DNA of 16,180 bases from DATJSJ01 sp035504175 (GCA_035504175.1 DATJSJ010000137.1:1-16180), one strand, 5' to 3'; positions 7,946-15,794 are shown, numbered from the stretch's first letter. The notes: generated by a model not told the origin, from the sequence alone. Program-made: numbers and translations.

Positions 7946-7949
7946 ACCC

Positions 7950-9245
7950 ATGGCCGAACGCCCCCTGCACCCCGAGACCCTTGCCTTGCACGCCGGCTGG
8001 CGCGCCGACCCGGCAACCGGCGCCGTCGCGGTCCCGATCTACCAGACCACCTCCTACCAGTTCCGCAACACCGAGCACGCCGCGAACCTGTTCGCGCTGA
8101 AGGAGCTCGGCAACATCTACACGCGGATCATGAACCCGACCAACGCGGTGCTGGAAGCGCGCATCGCGGCCCTGGACGGCGGCGCCGCGGCGCTCGCCGT
8201 CAGCTCCGGTCAGGCGGCGTCGCTGTTCGCGGTGCAGAACCTGGCCCGCGCCGGCGACAACATCGTCAGCTCCACCGACCTCTACGGCGGCACCTGGAAC
8301 CTGTTCGCCAACACGCTGCGTGACATCGGCATCGAATGCCGCTTCGTCGATCCGACCGACCCCGAGGCCTTCCGCCGCGCCACCGACGACCGCACCCGCG
8401 CCTACTACGCGGAAACCTTGCCCAACCCGAAACTCGCCCCGTTCCCGATCGCCGAGGTCGCGGCGATCGGCCGCCCGCTCGGCATCCCGCTGATCATGGA
8501 CAACACGGCGGCACCCCTGCTGTGCCGGCCCTTCGATCACGGCGCCGCCATCATCGTCTATTCGCTGACCAAGTTCCTCGGCGGCCACGGCAACTCGATC
8601 GGCGGCATGATCGTCGATGGTGGCAATTTCGACTGGGCGGCCCATCCCCAGCGTCAACCGCTGCTGAACACGCCCGATCCGAGCTATCACGGCGCGGTCT
8701 GGTCGGAAGCGGCAAAGCCGCTCGGCCCGATCGCCTACATCCTGCGGACACGCGTCATCCTGCTGCGCGACGAAGGCTCGGCCCTGTCCCCGTTCAACGC
8801 CTTCCTGTTCCTCCAAGGCGTGGAGACGCTGCCGCTGCGGATGGAGCGACATTGCCGCAACGCCGAAGCCGTGATGCGCTTCCTGCAGGAACAGCCGGAA
8901 ATCACCCGGGTGATCTTCCCGACCGAACTCGAACCGCCGTACCGTGAGCGGACTGAGAAATATCTCAAGGGCGGCTACGGCAGCCTGGTGGGATTCGAGC
9001 TCAAGGGCGGCAAGGAGGCAGGCCGGCGGTTCATCGACGCGCTCGAGCTTTTCTACCATGTCGCCAATATCGGCGACGCACGCAGCCTGGCGATCCACCC
9101 GGCCAGCACGACCCACTCCCAGCTTTCAGCGCAGGAACAGGAGGCGACCGGGGTCACCGAAGGTTATGTCAGGCTCTCGGTCGGACTCGAGCATATCGAC
9201 GATCTGCTCGCCGATCTGCGCCACGCGCTGGACGCGGCGAAGTAA
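7950..9245 (+). CDS. metY: O-acetylhomoserine sulfhydrylase / Cys-Met metabolism PLP enzyme (MetY type)
   Basis: This is a PLP-dependent enzyme of the Cys/Met metabolism family. MetY-type members convert O-acetylhomoserine and sulfide (or methanethiol) to homocysteine (or methionine) plus acetate. The 431-residue length and the segments FALKELGNIYTRIMNPTNAV (about 48-67), SSGQAASLFAVQNL (85-98), DLYGGTWNLF (110-119) and LIMDNTAAPLLCRPFDHGA (181-199) fit MetY rather than the shorter MetB/MetC. The PLP lysine is Lys208 in YSLTKFLGGHG. The C terminus has NIGDARSLAIHPASTTHSQL and VRLSVGLEHIDDLLADL. A twin-hairpin repeat begins nine bases after the stop. MetZ (O-succinylhomoserine) specificity is the main alternative. 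Confidence 0.92.
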   Translation: MAERPLHPETLALHAGWRADPATGAVAVPIYQTTSYQFRNTEHAANLFALKELGNIYTRIMNPTNAVLEARIAALDGGAAALAVSSGQAASLFAVQNLARAGDNIVSSTDLYGGTWNLFANTLRDIGIECRFVDPTDPEAFRRATDDRTRAYYAETLPNPKLAPFPIAEVAAIGRPLGIPLIMDNTAAPLLCRPFDHGAAIIVYSLTKFLGGHGNSIGGMIVDGGNFDWAAHPQRQPLLNTPDPSYHGAVWSEAAKPLGPIAYILRTRVILLRDEGSALSPFNAFLFLQGVETLPLRMERHCRNAEAVMRFLQEQPEITRVIFPTELEPPYRERTEKYLKGGYGSLVGFELKGGKEAGRRFIDALELFYHVANIGDARSLAIHPASTTHSQLSAQEQEATGVTEGYVRLSVGLEHIDDLLADLRHALDAAK

Positions 9246-9253
9246 GGAAGCAG

Positions 9254-9301
9254 GCCAGGGGCTCCGCCCCTGGACCCCGCCAAAGGGCAGTCGCCCTTTG
9301 G
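9254..9301 (+). terminator. Twin-hairpin intergenic repeat, copy 2, after metY
   Basis: CCAGGGGC (9255-9262) pairs with GCCCCTGG (9266-9273), loop TCC. After the linker ACCCCG, CCAAAGGGC (9280-9288) pairs with GCCCTTTGG (9293-9301), loop AGTC. It starts nine bases after the metY stop and matches copy 1 at 29-77 in order, linker and orientation relative to its gene. It probably ends metY transcription before the convergent gene. Confidence 0.7.
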
Positions 9302-9318
9302 AAACCCGCTACCTGGGT

Positions 9319-9336
9319 CGGGGCCGGCTGGCCCCG
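9319..9336 (-). terminator. Terminator-like hairpin after the debranching-enzyme gene
   Basis: CGGGGCC (9319-9325) and GGCCCCG (9330-9336) form a 7-bp stem with a four-base loop, five bases beyond the stop of the minus-strand gene ending at 9342. There is no T-tract. Together with the adjacent twin hairpin it separates two convergent genes. Confidence 0.4.
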
Positions 9337-9341
9337 CGTTC

Positions 9342-11528
9342 TCAACTCGTCATCGTCACGCGGATGTCGCCGCGGCGCTGGAGAACGTTGAGCGCCACGT
9401 CCCCGTCGGTGCGGCGCAGAATCACGTCGACACCGGCACCGTCGAAGTGGATGTTGCGAATGAGGATCTCGTCCATGAACCGCGGCAGCACCGGGTTGTT
9501 GAACAGCACCGTACGGTTGTCCGGGTCGAAGCTGATGCCGAGGCAGGACTGCAGCAGGCTCAGCATGCTGCCGGCGGACCAGGCCTGCGGCGCACAGGCC
9601 ACGGGATAGGCGGTCGGCCCCTGCGCCCGACGACGCGGGAAGCCGCAGAACAACTCCGGCAGGCGGCGCAGGTCGAGATAAGTCGAGGCGTCGAACAGCC
9701 CGTCGAAAATGCGCGCCGCCGCCTGCCGCAGGCCGTAGCGGCCGAAACCCAGCGCCACGAGCGAATTGTCGTGCGGCCAGACCGAGCCGTTGTGGTACGA
9801 CATCGGGTTGTAGCGCACCTCGCCCGAGGCGAGGGTGCGGATGCCCCAGCCGGAAAAGAAGCTGCTGTCCATCATCTGCCGCGCGACGCGGGCGGCACGG
9901 TCGGGACTGGCGACGCCGGCGAGCAGCACGTGGCCGGCGTTCGATGTCCGCACGTCGCAGCGTCGCTTGTCGCCGTCCAGCGCCAGCGCATAGGTGCCGA
10001 GCTCCTCGGACCAGAAATCCTGCTCGATCCGCTCGCGCAGCGCGGCAGCCTGCGCTTGCAGCGACGTCGCGCGGTCCGCAAGGCCGAGCCGTGTCGCGAT
10101 GCGCGCCGCCGCGAGGCGTGCCGCATACACATAGGCCTGCACTTCGACCAGCGCGATCGGACCTTGCGCCGCCGAGCCGTCGGCGTGGAAGACGGAATCG
10201 TGGCTGTCCTTCCAGCCCTGGTTGGCAAGCCCGTTCTCGGTCATCCGGTGATATTCGACGAAGCCGTCACCGTCGCGGTCGCCGTAGCGGTCGATCCAGG
10301 TGAGCGCTGCCTCGACATTGGGCCAGAGCCGGCGCGCCGTTTCGACGTCGCCGGTGCGATCGAGATAGTTGCCGGCGAGCATGACGAAGAGCGGGGTGGA
10401 ATCGACGCTGCCGTAATAGTGGCGGAACGGCACCTCGGCGAGTTCCGCCATCTCGCCGTGACGAACCTCGTGCAGGATCTTGCCGGGCTCGGCATCGGCG
10501 GCCGGATCGGTGTCGCGGGCCTGGTGCTCGGCGAGCAGGCTCAGGATCCCGCGCGCCAGCGTCGGGTCGAGCCAGAGCGTCTGCAACCCGGTGACCAGGG
10601 CGTCGCGGCCGAAGGCGGCGCTGAACCACGGAATCCCGGCATAGGGGTACGGCCCGCAGTCGGTATCGGTGACCAGCATGTAGAGGTCGGCGACGGAGCG
10701 GCGCACCGCCTCGTTGAACACCTGGTTGGAGGTCTCGATCGCCGCCGCGCGGGCGGCATTCCTGCGCAGCGCCCGACGCGCGGCGCGGATCGCGCCGAAG
10801 AAATCGGGTCCGGGGCGACGCTCGGCAGGCGCATCGTCGCAGGCGGCGTTGACGTAAAGCACCGCCCGGGCCTGCGGCGGCAGGTCGAGCTCAAACACCG
10901 CCCGGTACGGCTCCAGCCGCGCCGGCATCGGGTCGAAACGCAGCCGGGTGAAGCGCCGGCGATTGTCGAGTCCGGTATAGGAAAGGGTGACGCCGTCCGG
11001 CCCGAGCTGCGGCGGGTGCCGCTCGCCCCGGCGCTCGCGCCGCATCCCGCGCACCTCGAACAGGTCGGCGAAATCCGCGTCGAAGCGGATCTCGATCTCC
11101 AGACGCTGCCGCCGGTCGGCGAAGTTTCGCACCGCGATCCGCTCGTAGGCGGTGCTGTTCCAGAGGAACTTCGATCGCCGCAGATGGATCAGGTCGTGCT
11201 CCAGAACCGCCTCACCGTCCTCGTAATAATCGGGGTTGGTGAGGTCGCAGGTCAGGCTGGCATTGTCCTCGCGCAGGGTCGAACTCAACAGCATCGGCCG
11301 CTGCCCGGCGAGCAGGACGTCGAAATGGGACAGGTGCCGCGTGTCCAGGTGGTACAGGCCCTCGACGCGGCCGTCGCCCGAGATGACGTCGCCGTTGTGA
11401 TCGAACACGGCGAACGTATCGCCCTGCTTCAACGTGCGCGGCCTTTTCTCCTGCAGCGATTCGGTGGCGCCGACCGAGAATTGCGGCGGCGTGAATCCCA
11501 GCGAGGCGAGGGGCACTTCAACGTTCAT
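9342..11528 (-). CDS. Amylo-alpha-1,6-glucosidase / glycogen debranching enzyme-like protein
   Basis: This is a glycoside hydrolase of the glycogen-debranching type, expected to remove alpha-1,6 branches or act on related oligosaccharides in the cytosol. The 728 residues have an N-terminal beta-rich domain of the GDE_N_bis type (about 30-230, with LKQGDTFAVFDHNGDV and GLYHLDTRHLSHFDVLL). A helical (alpha/alpha)6-barrel-like domain follows at about 270-665, with PYAGIPWFSAAFGRDALVTG (293-312), YGDRDGDGFVEYHR (415-428), NQGWKDSHDSVFHADG (436-451) and YNPMSYHNGSVWPHDNSLVA (573-592). Conserved acidic residues in the last three are catalytic candidates. The C terminus is a beta-sandwich-like tail. 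GGAGG lies about 11 bases before the ATG. No glycogen operon is in the window, so the true substrate is uncertain. Confidence 0.88.
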   Translation of the reverse strand: MNVEVPLASLGFTPPQFSVGATESLQEKRPRTLKQGDTFAVFDHNGDVISGDGRVEGLYHLDTRHLSHFDVLLAGQRPMLLSSTLREDNASLTCDLTNPDYYEDGEAVLEHDLIHLRRSKFLWNSTAYERIAVRNFADRRQRLEIEIRFDADFADLFEVRGMRRERRGERHPPQLGPDGVTLSYTGLDNRRRFTRLRFDPMPARLEPYRAVFELDLPPQARAVLYVNAACDDAPAERRPGPDFFGAIRAARRALRRNAARAAAIETSNQVFNEAVRRSVADLYMLVTDTDCGPYPYAGIPWFSAAFGRDALVTGLQTLWLDPTLARGILSLLAEHQARDTDPAADAEPGKILHEVRHGEMAELAEVPFRHYYGSVDSTPLFVMLAGNYLDRTGDVETARRLWPNVEAALTWIDRYGDRDGDGFVEYHRMTENGLANQGWKDSHDSVFHADGSAAQGPIALVEVQAYVYAARLAAARIATRLGLADRATSLQAQAAALRERIEQDFWSEELGTYALALDGDKRRCDVRTSNAGHVLLAGVASPDRAARVARQMMDSSFFSGWGIRTLASGEVRYNPMSYHNGSVWPHDNSLVALGFGRYGLRQAAARIFDGLFDASTYLDLRRLPELFCGFPRRRAQGPTAYPVACAPQAWSAGSMLSLLQSCLGISFDPDNRTVLFNNPVLPRFMDEILIRNIHFDGAGVDVILRRTDGDVALNVLQRRGDIRVTMTS

Positions 11529-11754
11529 GATCGGCGCGGCCTCCGAAGGTCAGCTGGTGGTTCGGCTGCGGGCGGCAGATAGGCGGCCGGCCGCGAGATC
11601 ACAGGGGGCGCGTTGAGGCCCCCCAGTCCGAACCATACATCATCTGGCGGCTTAGTCACGTGTTCGCGATCACAGCGGTAATTGTGGACCGCGCTGGCGT
11701 CTTGCCCCGGCCGCACCGCCGGCCTATCCGGGCGGCCGGGAGCAGGAGGTGGGG
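11529..11754. promoter_or_regulatory. Divergent promoter region between the debranching enzyme and gmhA
   Basis: This 226-base spacer must contain both promoters. On the minus strand GTGACT (11659-11654) and TATGGT (11637-11632) with a 16-base spacer form a weak candidate about 100 bases before the hydrolase ATG. No clear plus-strand promoter for gmhA is visible. GATCACAG occurs twice, at about 11597 and 11668. The meaning of that direct repeat is unknown. Confidence 0.3.
11744..11749 (+). promoter_or_regulatory. Ribosome binding site that decides the gmhA start
   Basis: An AGGAGG-type site ends at 11749, five bases before the GTG at 11755. The in-frame GTG at 11749 overlaps this site and is therefore a poor start. 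The choice changes the product by two residues. Confidence 0.6.
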
Positions 11755-12357
11755 GTGCAGGAGGAAGACTTCGTCGCCGGGTATCTGGCCGAAACGCTCG
11801 CTGCAATGCAGCGCTTCGCCGCCGATGCCGCGTTGCAGCAGGAACTCGCGGCGATGGCGGCGGCGACGGTTGCCGCACTGCGCGCGGGGGGCAAGCTCCT
11901 GATTTGCGGCAATGGCGGCAGCGCCGCGGATGCCCAGCACATTGCCGGCGAGTTCATCTCCCGCCTGATGTACGACCGCGCGCCGCTCGCGGCCCTGGCG
12001 CTGACCACCGACAGCTCGGCGCTGACCGCAACCGGCAACGATTACGGCTTCGACCGCGTGTTCGAGCGCCAGGTGCGCGGTCTCGGCCGGCCCGGAGACG
12101 TGCTGCTGGGCATTTCCACCTCGGGCCGCTCGGCCAACGTGCTGCTGGCCCTGGCGGCGGCGCGGGAGATCGGCCTCTCGACGCTCGGCTTCACCGGGGC
12201 GGAGGGCGGGGCGATGCGCGGCTGCTGCGACCGGCTGCTCCGCGCGCCCGCCACCGCGACGCCGATCGTGCAGCAGGTGCACCTGGTGGCGGCGCATCTG
12301 TTCTGCGCCCTGGTCGAGCGGGCGCTGTGCCCGGCCGGAGTCGCCGCGGGGGCCTGA
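11755..12357 (+). CDS. gmhA: Phosphoheptose isomerase (sedoheptulose 7-phosphate isomerase) GmhA
   Basis: GmhA converts sedoheptulose 7-phosphate to D-glycero-D-manno-heptose 7-phosphate, the entry to ADP- or GDP-heptose for LPS core or glycans. The 200-residue SIS-domain protein has GGKLLICGNGGSAADAQHIA (45-64), TATGNDYGFDRVF (91-103) and the phosphate-binding LLGISTSGRSANVL (117-130). Zinc-site residues of the family can be placed: His62 and Glu66 in AQHIAGE, and Gln173 and His181 near the C terminus. The length is typical. The start is GTG at 11755, based on the ribosome binding site. The stop lies only ten bases from the stop of the convergent fkbM gene. It sits with gmd and rmd, which suggests a surface-polysaccharide locus. 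Confidence 0.92.
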   Translation: MQEEDFVAGYLAETLAAMQRFAADAALQQELAAMAAATVAALRAGGKLLICGNGGSAADAQHIAGEFISRLMYDRAPLAALALTTDSSALTATGNDYGFDRVFERQVRGLGRPGDVLLGISTSGRSANVLLALAAAREIGLSTLGFTGAEGGAMRGCCDRLLRAPATATPIVQQVHLVAAHLFCALVERALCPAGVAAGA

Positions 12358-12367
12358 CGGCCGGCGG

Positions 12368-13627
12368 TCACCCGTCGCGCGATCGCTCCACGGCCAGCGT
12401 CAGCAGCACGCCCTCGATCGAATTCAGCAGGTCGCGCAACGCGGGCGAGGTCCCGGTCGTCGCGTTGAGCCCGCCGCGCAGCTCGTCGATCCGCGCGTGC
12501 AGCCGGTCTTCCAGGCGGTCGCCTACCTGCTCGATCACGCGCGTCTGGTCCGCGAGCTGACCGGCCAGACGGTCGTGCCGGGTATGCAGCCGGTCCTCGA
12601 TCCGGTCGGCGAGGCGCTCCTGCGAGCGGATGATCGCCGCGACCGCCGCTTCCAGCCCATCCGCGCCCAGTGCCGGCAAAGGCTCGGGCGGCGGCAGAGC
12701 CGGCACCGGCACCGGCCGCAGCCGCCCGTAGCGGACGCGCCGGGCCGCGCGCGCCACCGGCAGCACCGCGCGCACCAGGCGCGGTCCGTCATCCCAGCGG
12801 AGCTCGTTCGCGAGGCGATCGATCCGCGCGGCCCGGGCGGCCAGCTCGATCACCTCCGCCCCCCGCGCGTCGGCGAGGCGCTGCAGCCGGGCGAGTTCGG
12901 CCTCCAGTCCGGCGATCCGGGCCTCCGTCGCCGGATCGGTGAGCCGGAAACCATCGGACCAGTTCGGCGGCAGCCGGAACGCGGGTGCCAGCGCGGCGTG
13001 CCGCTCGGCCGCGACGTAGAACCGGTTCAGCCCGTCGAACCAGACGAACCGGTAATCCGCGCCGAGCAACAGCGGCTCCCAGGCAGCGTGGCTTTCCTCG
13101 AGCGTGTTCGGCCACACCGCTTCGACCAGCACGATCCAGGGCCGGTACGCGGCGAAATCGGCGCCGGCGAGGACCGCGGCCTCCGCCCCCTCGACATCGA
13201 TCTTGAGGAAATGGATGTCGCCCGGGGCGTGCCGGCGGCATAGCTCGGCCAGCGTGGTGACCGGCACCGTCGTCACGGCGAGCGACCAGCCGGCATCGGC
13301 GTGACGGCGGGCGATGTCCGGATCGAGCGTGGAGAGGCCGGCATCCCGCTCGGCCCCGACCAGGTGCAGCACTCTCTCCCCCGATCGCTCGGCCAGTGCC
13401 GTCTGCAGGTTCACGTCTTCCGGTCGGGCAGCCTGCAGCCGCTGGAAAAACGCCTCGACCGGCTCGACATTCACGCCGCGCCAGCCGCGCTCGTAGAAGG
13501 CGCGGGTCACCGAAATGACGTCCGGATCGGCGGCGCCGACATCGATGTAGAAGCCGCGCGGGACACCCCGCAGGGCGCGCCACAGCATCACGTCCTCGAA
13601 ATTCTGCGCATGCGAGACGAAGGTCAT
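12368..13627 (-). CDS. FkbM-family methyltransferase with C-terminal coiled-coil extension
   Basis: This is a SAM-dependent methyltransferase of the FkbM family, which commonly O-methylates sugars or polyketide hydroxyls. The start at 13627 has GGGGAG five bases upstream and gives 419 residues. The catalytic domain (1-215) shows SHAQNFEDVMLWRAL, the SAM loop GFYIDVGAADPD (25-36), NVEPVEAFF (53-61) and HFLKIDVEGAEAAVLAG (139-155). Residues 233-279 are predicted coiled coil, 280-305 a basic amphipathic segment, and 305-320 Pro-rich. Residues 335-385 are a second coiled coil with a 14-residue unit twice (341-354 and 370-383). The tail may oligomerise the enzyme or hold it at the membrane. The neighbours gmd and rmd point to methylation of a deoxy sugar in LPS or exopolysaccharide. 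Confidence 0.88.
   Translation of the reverse strand: MTFVSHAQNFEDVMLWRALRGVPRGFYIDVGAADPDVISVTRAFYERGWRGVNVEPVEAFFQRLQAARPEDVNLQTALAERSGERVLHLVGAERDAGLSTLDPDIARRHADAGWSLAVTTVPVTTLAELCRRHAPGDIHFLKIDVEGAEAAVLAGADFAAYRPWIVLVEAVWPNTLEESHAAWEPLLLGADYRFVWFDGLNRFYVAAERHAALAPAFRLPPNWSDGFRLTDPATEARIAGLEAELARLQRLADARGAEVIELAARAARIDRLANELRWDDGPRLVRAVLPVARAARRVRYGRLRPVPVPALPPPEPLPALGADGLEAAVAAIIRSQERLADRIEDRLHTRHDRLAGQLADQTRVIEQVGDRLEDRLHARIDELRGGLNATTGTSPALRDLLNSIEGVLLTLAVERSRDG
12479..12607 (-). repeat. Internal coiled-coil repeat in the FkbM-family gene
   Basis: Codons 341-354 and 370-383 encode near-identical units, DRIEDRLHTRHDRL and DRLEDRLHARIDEL, offset by 29 residues. The unit is rich in Asp, Arg, Leu and His with Leu/Ile spacing compatible with a coiled coil. 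Confidence 0.65.
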
Positions 13628-13870
13628 CGCCGCTCCCCGAAAACCGCCACGATGCCTCCTGTTCCGCTGTGCAATACCGGGCGGGCCCGACCTGCCACGC
13701 CTCTGCCGCCCGCCTGCCGGTCGCGCCGCGACCCGGCCGGATCGATCCGCCCGCGGTGATGGACCTGTCCGCCGCGATGCTTTACTCCGCAGCGCCCGGA
13801 CGGCAACAGCGGCGGCGCCGGACAGGACGATCGGCGCGGCCGTCGGGCCGCGCCGCGAATCGGGGGGTTC
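13628..13870. other. Divergent intergenic region between fkbM and gmd
   Basis: This 243-base spacer between divergent genes must contain two promoters, but I cannot pick out convincing -35/-10 pairs. The gmd ATG is preceded by GGGGGG three bases upstream, a plausible ribosome binding site. Open frames crossing it are shadows. Confidence 0.4.
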
Positions 13871-14854
13871 ATGGCAACCGCTCTCATAACCGGCATCACG
13901 GGGCAGGACGGCGCCTACCTCGCGCAGCATCTGCTGGACAAGGGCTACCGGGTGATCGGGCTGATGCGCCGCTCGGCCTCGGCCGACATCATCGGCGAGC
14001 GGCTGCGCTGGCTCGGCGTGCTCGACCGGGTCGAACTCGTCGATGCCAACCTGACCGACCTCTCCAGCCTGATCCGCACCATCCAGGCCTGCCGGCCTCA
14101 GGAGGTCTACAACCTGGCGGCGCAGAGCTTCGTCGCCGCCTCCTGGCACCAGCCGCTGCTGACCGGGCTGGTCACGGGCCTCGGCGCGGTGAACGTGCTG
14201 GAAGCGGTGCGGATCGCGCAGCCGGAGGCGCGCTTCTACCAGGCCTCGTCGTCGGAGATGTTCGGCAAGGCGCGCGAGGCGCGGCAGAGCGAGGCGACAC
14301 CGTTCTACCCGCGCAGCCCCTACGCCGCGGCCAAGCTGTACGCGCACTGGATGACGGTCAACTACCGCGAGAGTTTCGGGATGCACGCCTCCTCGGGCAT
14401 CCTGTTCAACCATGAGAGCCCGCTGCGCGGCATCGAGTTCGTCACGCGCAAGATCACGGACGGGGTGGCGCGCATCAAGCTCGGCCTGGCGCGCGAGCTG
14501 CCGCTCGGCAATCTCGACGCGCGCCGCGATTGGGGCCACGCGCGCGACTATGTCGGCGCGATGTGGCTGATGCTGCAGCAGGACAAGCCCGGCGACTACG
14601 TCGTCGCGACCGGCCGGTCGGCCAGCATCCGCGATTTCTGCCGCATCGCCTTCTCCCATGCCGGGCTCGACTGGGAGGCGCACGTGGTGACGAGTGCCGC
14701 GCTGATGCGCCCGGCCGAAGTCGAGGCGCTGCAGGGCGATGCGGCGCATGCGCGCGCGGCGCTGGGTTGGGCACCGCAGGTCGGGCTCGAGGAGCTCGCG
14801 GCCGAGATGGTCGAGGCCGATCTCGCGCGCCACCGGGCGCGGTTGCAGCGCTGA
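13871..14854 (+). CDS. gmd: GDP-mannose 4,6-dehydratase
   Basis: Gmd converts GDP-D-mannose to GDP-4-keto-6-deoxy-D-mannose, the precursor of GDP-D-rhamnose, GDP-L-fucose and others. The 327-residue extended SDR protein has the NADP-binding ALITGITGQDGAYLA (4-18), NLAAQSFVAASW (81-92), catalytic ASSSEMFG (125-132) and YAAAK (Tyr151, Lys155). It also has LFNHESPLRG (178-187) and NLDARRDWGHARDYVGAMW (214-232), all hallmarks of Gmd. The length is a little below the 340-370 of many homologues. Four bases separate its stop from the next ATG, so it is in an operon with the reductase. Homologues that act on GDP-heptose (DmhA type) cannot be excluded by eye. Confidence 0.95.
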   Translation: MATALITGITGQDGAYLAQHLLDKGYRVIGLMRRSASADIIGERLRWLGVLDRVELVDANLTDLSSLIRTIQACRPQEVYNLAAQSFVAASWHQPLLTGLVTGLGAVNVLEAVRIAQPEARFYQASSSEMFGKAREARQSEATPFYPRSPYAAAKLYAHWMTVNYRESFGMHASSGILFNHESPLRGIEFVTRKITDGVARIKLGLARELPLGNLDARRDWGHARDYVGAMWLMLQQDKPGDYVVATGRSASIRDFCRIAFSHAGLDWEAHVVTSAALMRPAEVEALQGDAAHARAALGWAPQVGLEELAAEMVEADLARHRARLQR

Positions 14855-14858
14855 GCCG

Positions 14859-15794
14859 ATGGTCCCCCGCAGCATCCTGCTGACCGGCGCCGGCGGCTTC
14901 GTCGGCCGGCACCTGCAGCGCGCCCTGGCCGAGGCTTTTCCCGAGGCGGCATTGCACGCCGCCGAGTTCGACGTCACCGATGCCGCGGCCGTTGCGGCCG
15001 CGGTGCGCAAGACCCGGCCGGAGGCGTGCGTGCATCTCGCCGCGGTCTCGGCGATCGGCGCCGCGCGCGCCGATCCCGACCACGCCTGGCGGGTCAATCT
15101 GCACGGCACGCTGCACCTGGCCCGCGCGCTGCTGGGCGAGGCGCGGGAGTGCCGGCTGGTGTTCGCGAGCAGCGCCGAGATCTACGGCGAGTCGTTCCGC
15201 GCCGGGCGGATGCTGGACGAGCAGGCGGTGCCGGCGCCGCTCAACACCTACGCGGCGACCAAGGCCGCGGCCGACCTGGCGCTGGGGGCGATGGCCGCCG
15301 AGGGCTTGCGGGTGATCCGCATCCGGCCGTTCAACCACACCGGGCCCGGGCAGTCTGAATCCTTCGTCGTCGCCGCCTTCGCGCGGCAGATCGCGCGCAT
15401 CGAGGCCGGGCTGCAGACGCCGGTGATCCGGGTCGGCGCGCTGGATCCGGCGCGCGATTTCCTCGACGTGCGCGATGTCTGTGCCGCGTACGTCGCGGCG
15501 ATCCGGCGCGAGGCGCTGCTGCCGCCCGGCACGGTGCTCAACCTCGCCTCCGGCACGCCACGGCGGGTGGGCACGGTGCTGGATGCGCTGCTGCATCTGG
15601 CGGGGATTGCGGCGCGGGTGGAGGCCGATCCGGCGCGAATGCGGACGAACGACATCCCGCTCGCCGGCGGCGATGCCAGCCGGGCGCGGATGCTGCTCGA
15701 CTGGCAGCCGCGGATCGCGTGGGAGACGACGCTTGCGGACGTGCTGGAGGATTGGCGCGGGCGGGCGAAGAGGGAGAGACGGGGCGAGGGGTAG
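14859..15794 (+). CDS. rmd: NAD-dependent epimerase/dehydratase, probable GDP-4-keto-6-deoxy-D-mannose reductase (Rmd-like)
   Basis: This is an extended SDR enzyme expected to reduce the 4-keto group made by Gmd, giving GDP-D-rhamnose (or the 4-epimer GDP-6-deoxy-D-talose). The 311 residues show ILLTGAGGFVGRHL (6-19), HLAAVSAIGAA (59-69), VFASSAEIYGES (101-112), YAATK (Tyr131, Lys135) and the Rmd-like RIRPFNHTGPGQSESFVVAA (154-173). Also present are RDFLDVRDVCAAY (199-211) and NLASGTP (228-234). The ATG lies four bases after the gmd stop with only a weak ribosome binding site, suggesting translational coupling. The C-terminal tail is Arg/Lys/Glu-rich. The symbol is assigned from motif and operon context, and the exact product stereochemistry is not proven. 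Confidence 0.85.
   Translation: MVPRSILLTGAGGFVGRHLQRALAEAFPEAALHAAEFDVTDAAAVAAAVRKTRPEACVHLAAVSAIGAARADPDHAWRVNLHGTLHLARALLGEARECRLVFASSAEIYGESFRAGRMLDEQAVPAPLNTYAATKAAADLALGAMAAEGLRVIRIRPFNHTGPGQSESFVVAAFARQIARIEAGLQTPVIRVGALDPARDFLDVRDVCAAYVAAIRREALLPPGTVLNLASGTPRRVGTVLDALLHLAGIAARVEADPARMRTNDIPLAGGDASRARMLLDWQPRIAWETTLADVLEDWRGRAKRERRGEG

Larger units (their letters stand above)
7581..7949. other. Divergent intergenic region between the sugar kinase and metY
   Basis: These 369 bases hold a candidate minus-strand promoter (7617-7645), two 6-bp hairpins with five-base loops (7767-7783 and 7811-7827) in the probable metY leader, and the metY ribosome binding site (7940-7945). The frame of metY is open upstream, but that stretch is Pro/Arg/Ala-rich and not family-like. 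I looked for SAM-II and SAM/SAH riboswitch cores, which precede methionine genes in alphaproteobacteria, and could not recognise one. Confidence 0.5.

Noticed and set aside
7779..7949. Extended metY start adding 57 residues
   Set aside because: The extra residues are Pro/Arg/Ala-rich and not family-like, and the best ribosome binding site is just before 7950.
7581..9116. N-terminal extension of the sugar-kinase frame to 814 residues
   Set aside because: It is antisense to metY. The kinase N terminus with its phosphate loop begins at 7580.
9447..11582. A 711-residue plus-strand open frame opposite the debranching-enzyme gene
   Set aside because: The opposite strand encodes clear hydrolase motifs over the full length. 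The plus-strand translation is low-complexity and without motifs.
12358..12367. A terminator between the convergent gmhA and fkbM genes
   Set aside because: Only ten bases separate the stops. Short GCCGG/CCGGC pairings are present but not convincing.
13628..15109. N-terminal extension of the fkbM frame to 913 residues
   Set aside because: The extension is antisense to gmd and rmd. The methyltransferase starts at 13627 with a good ribosome binding site and a family-like N terminus.
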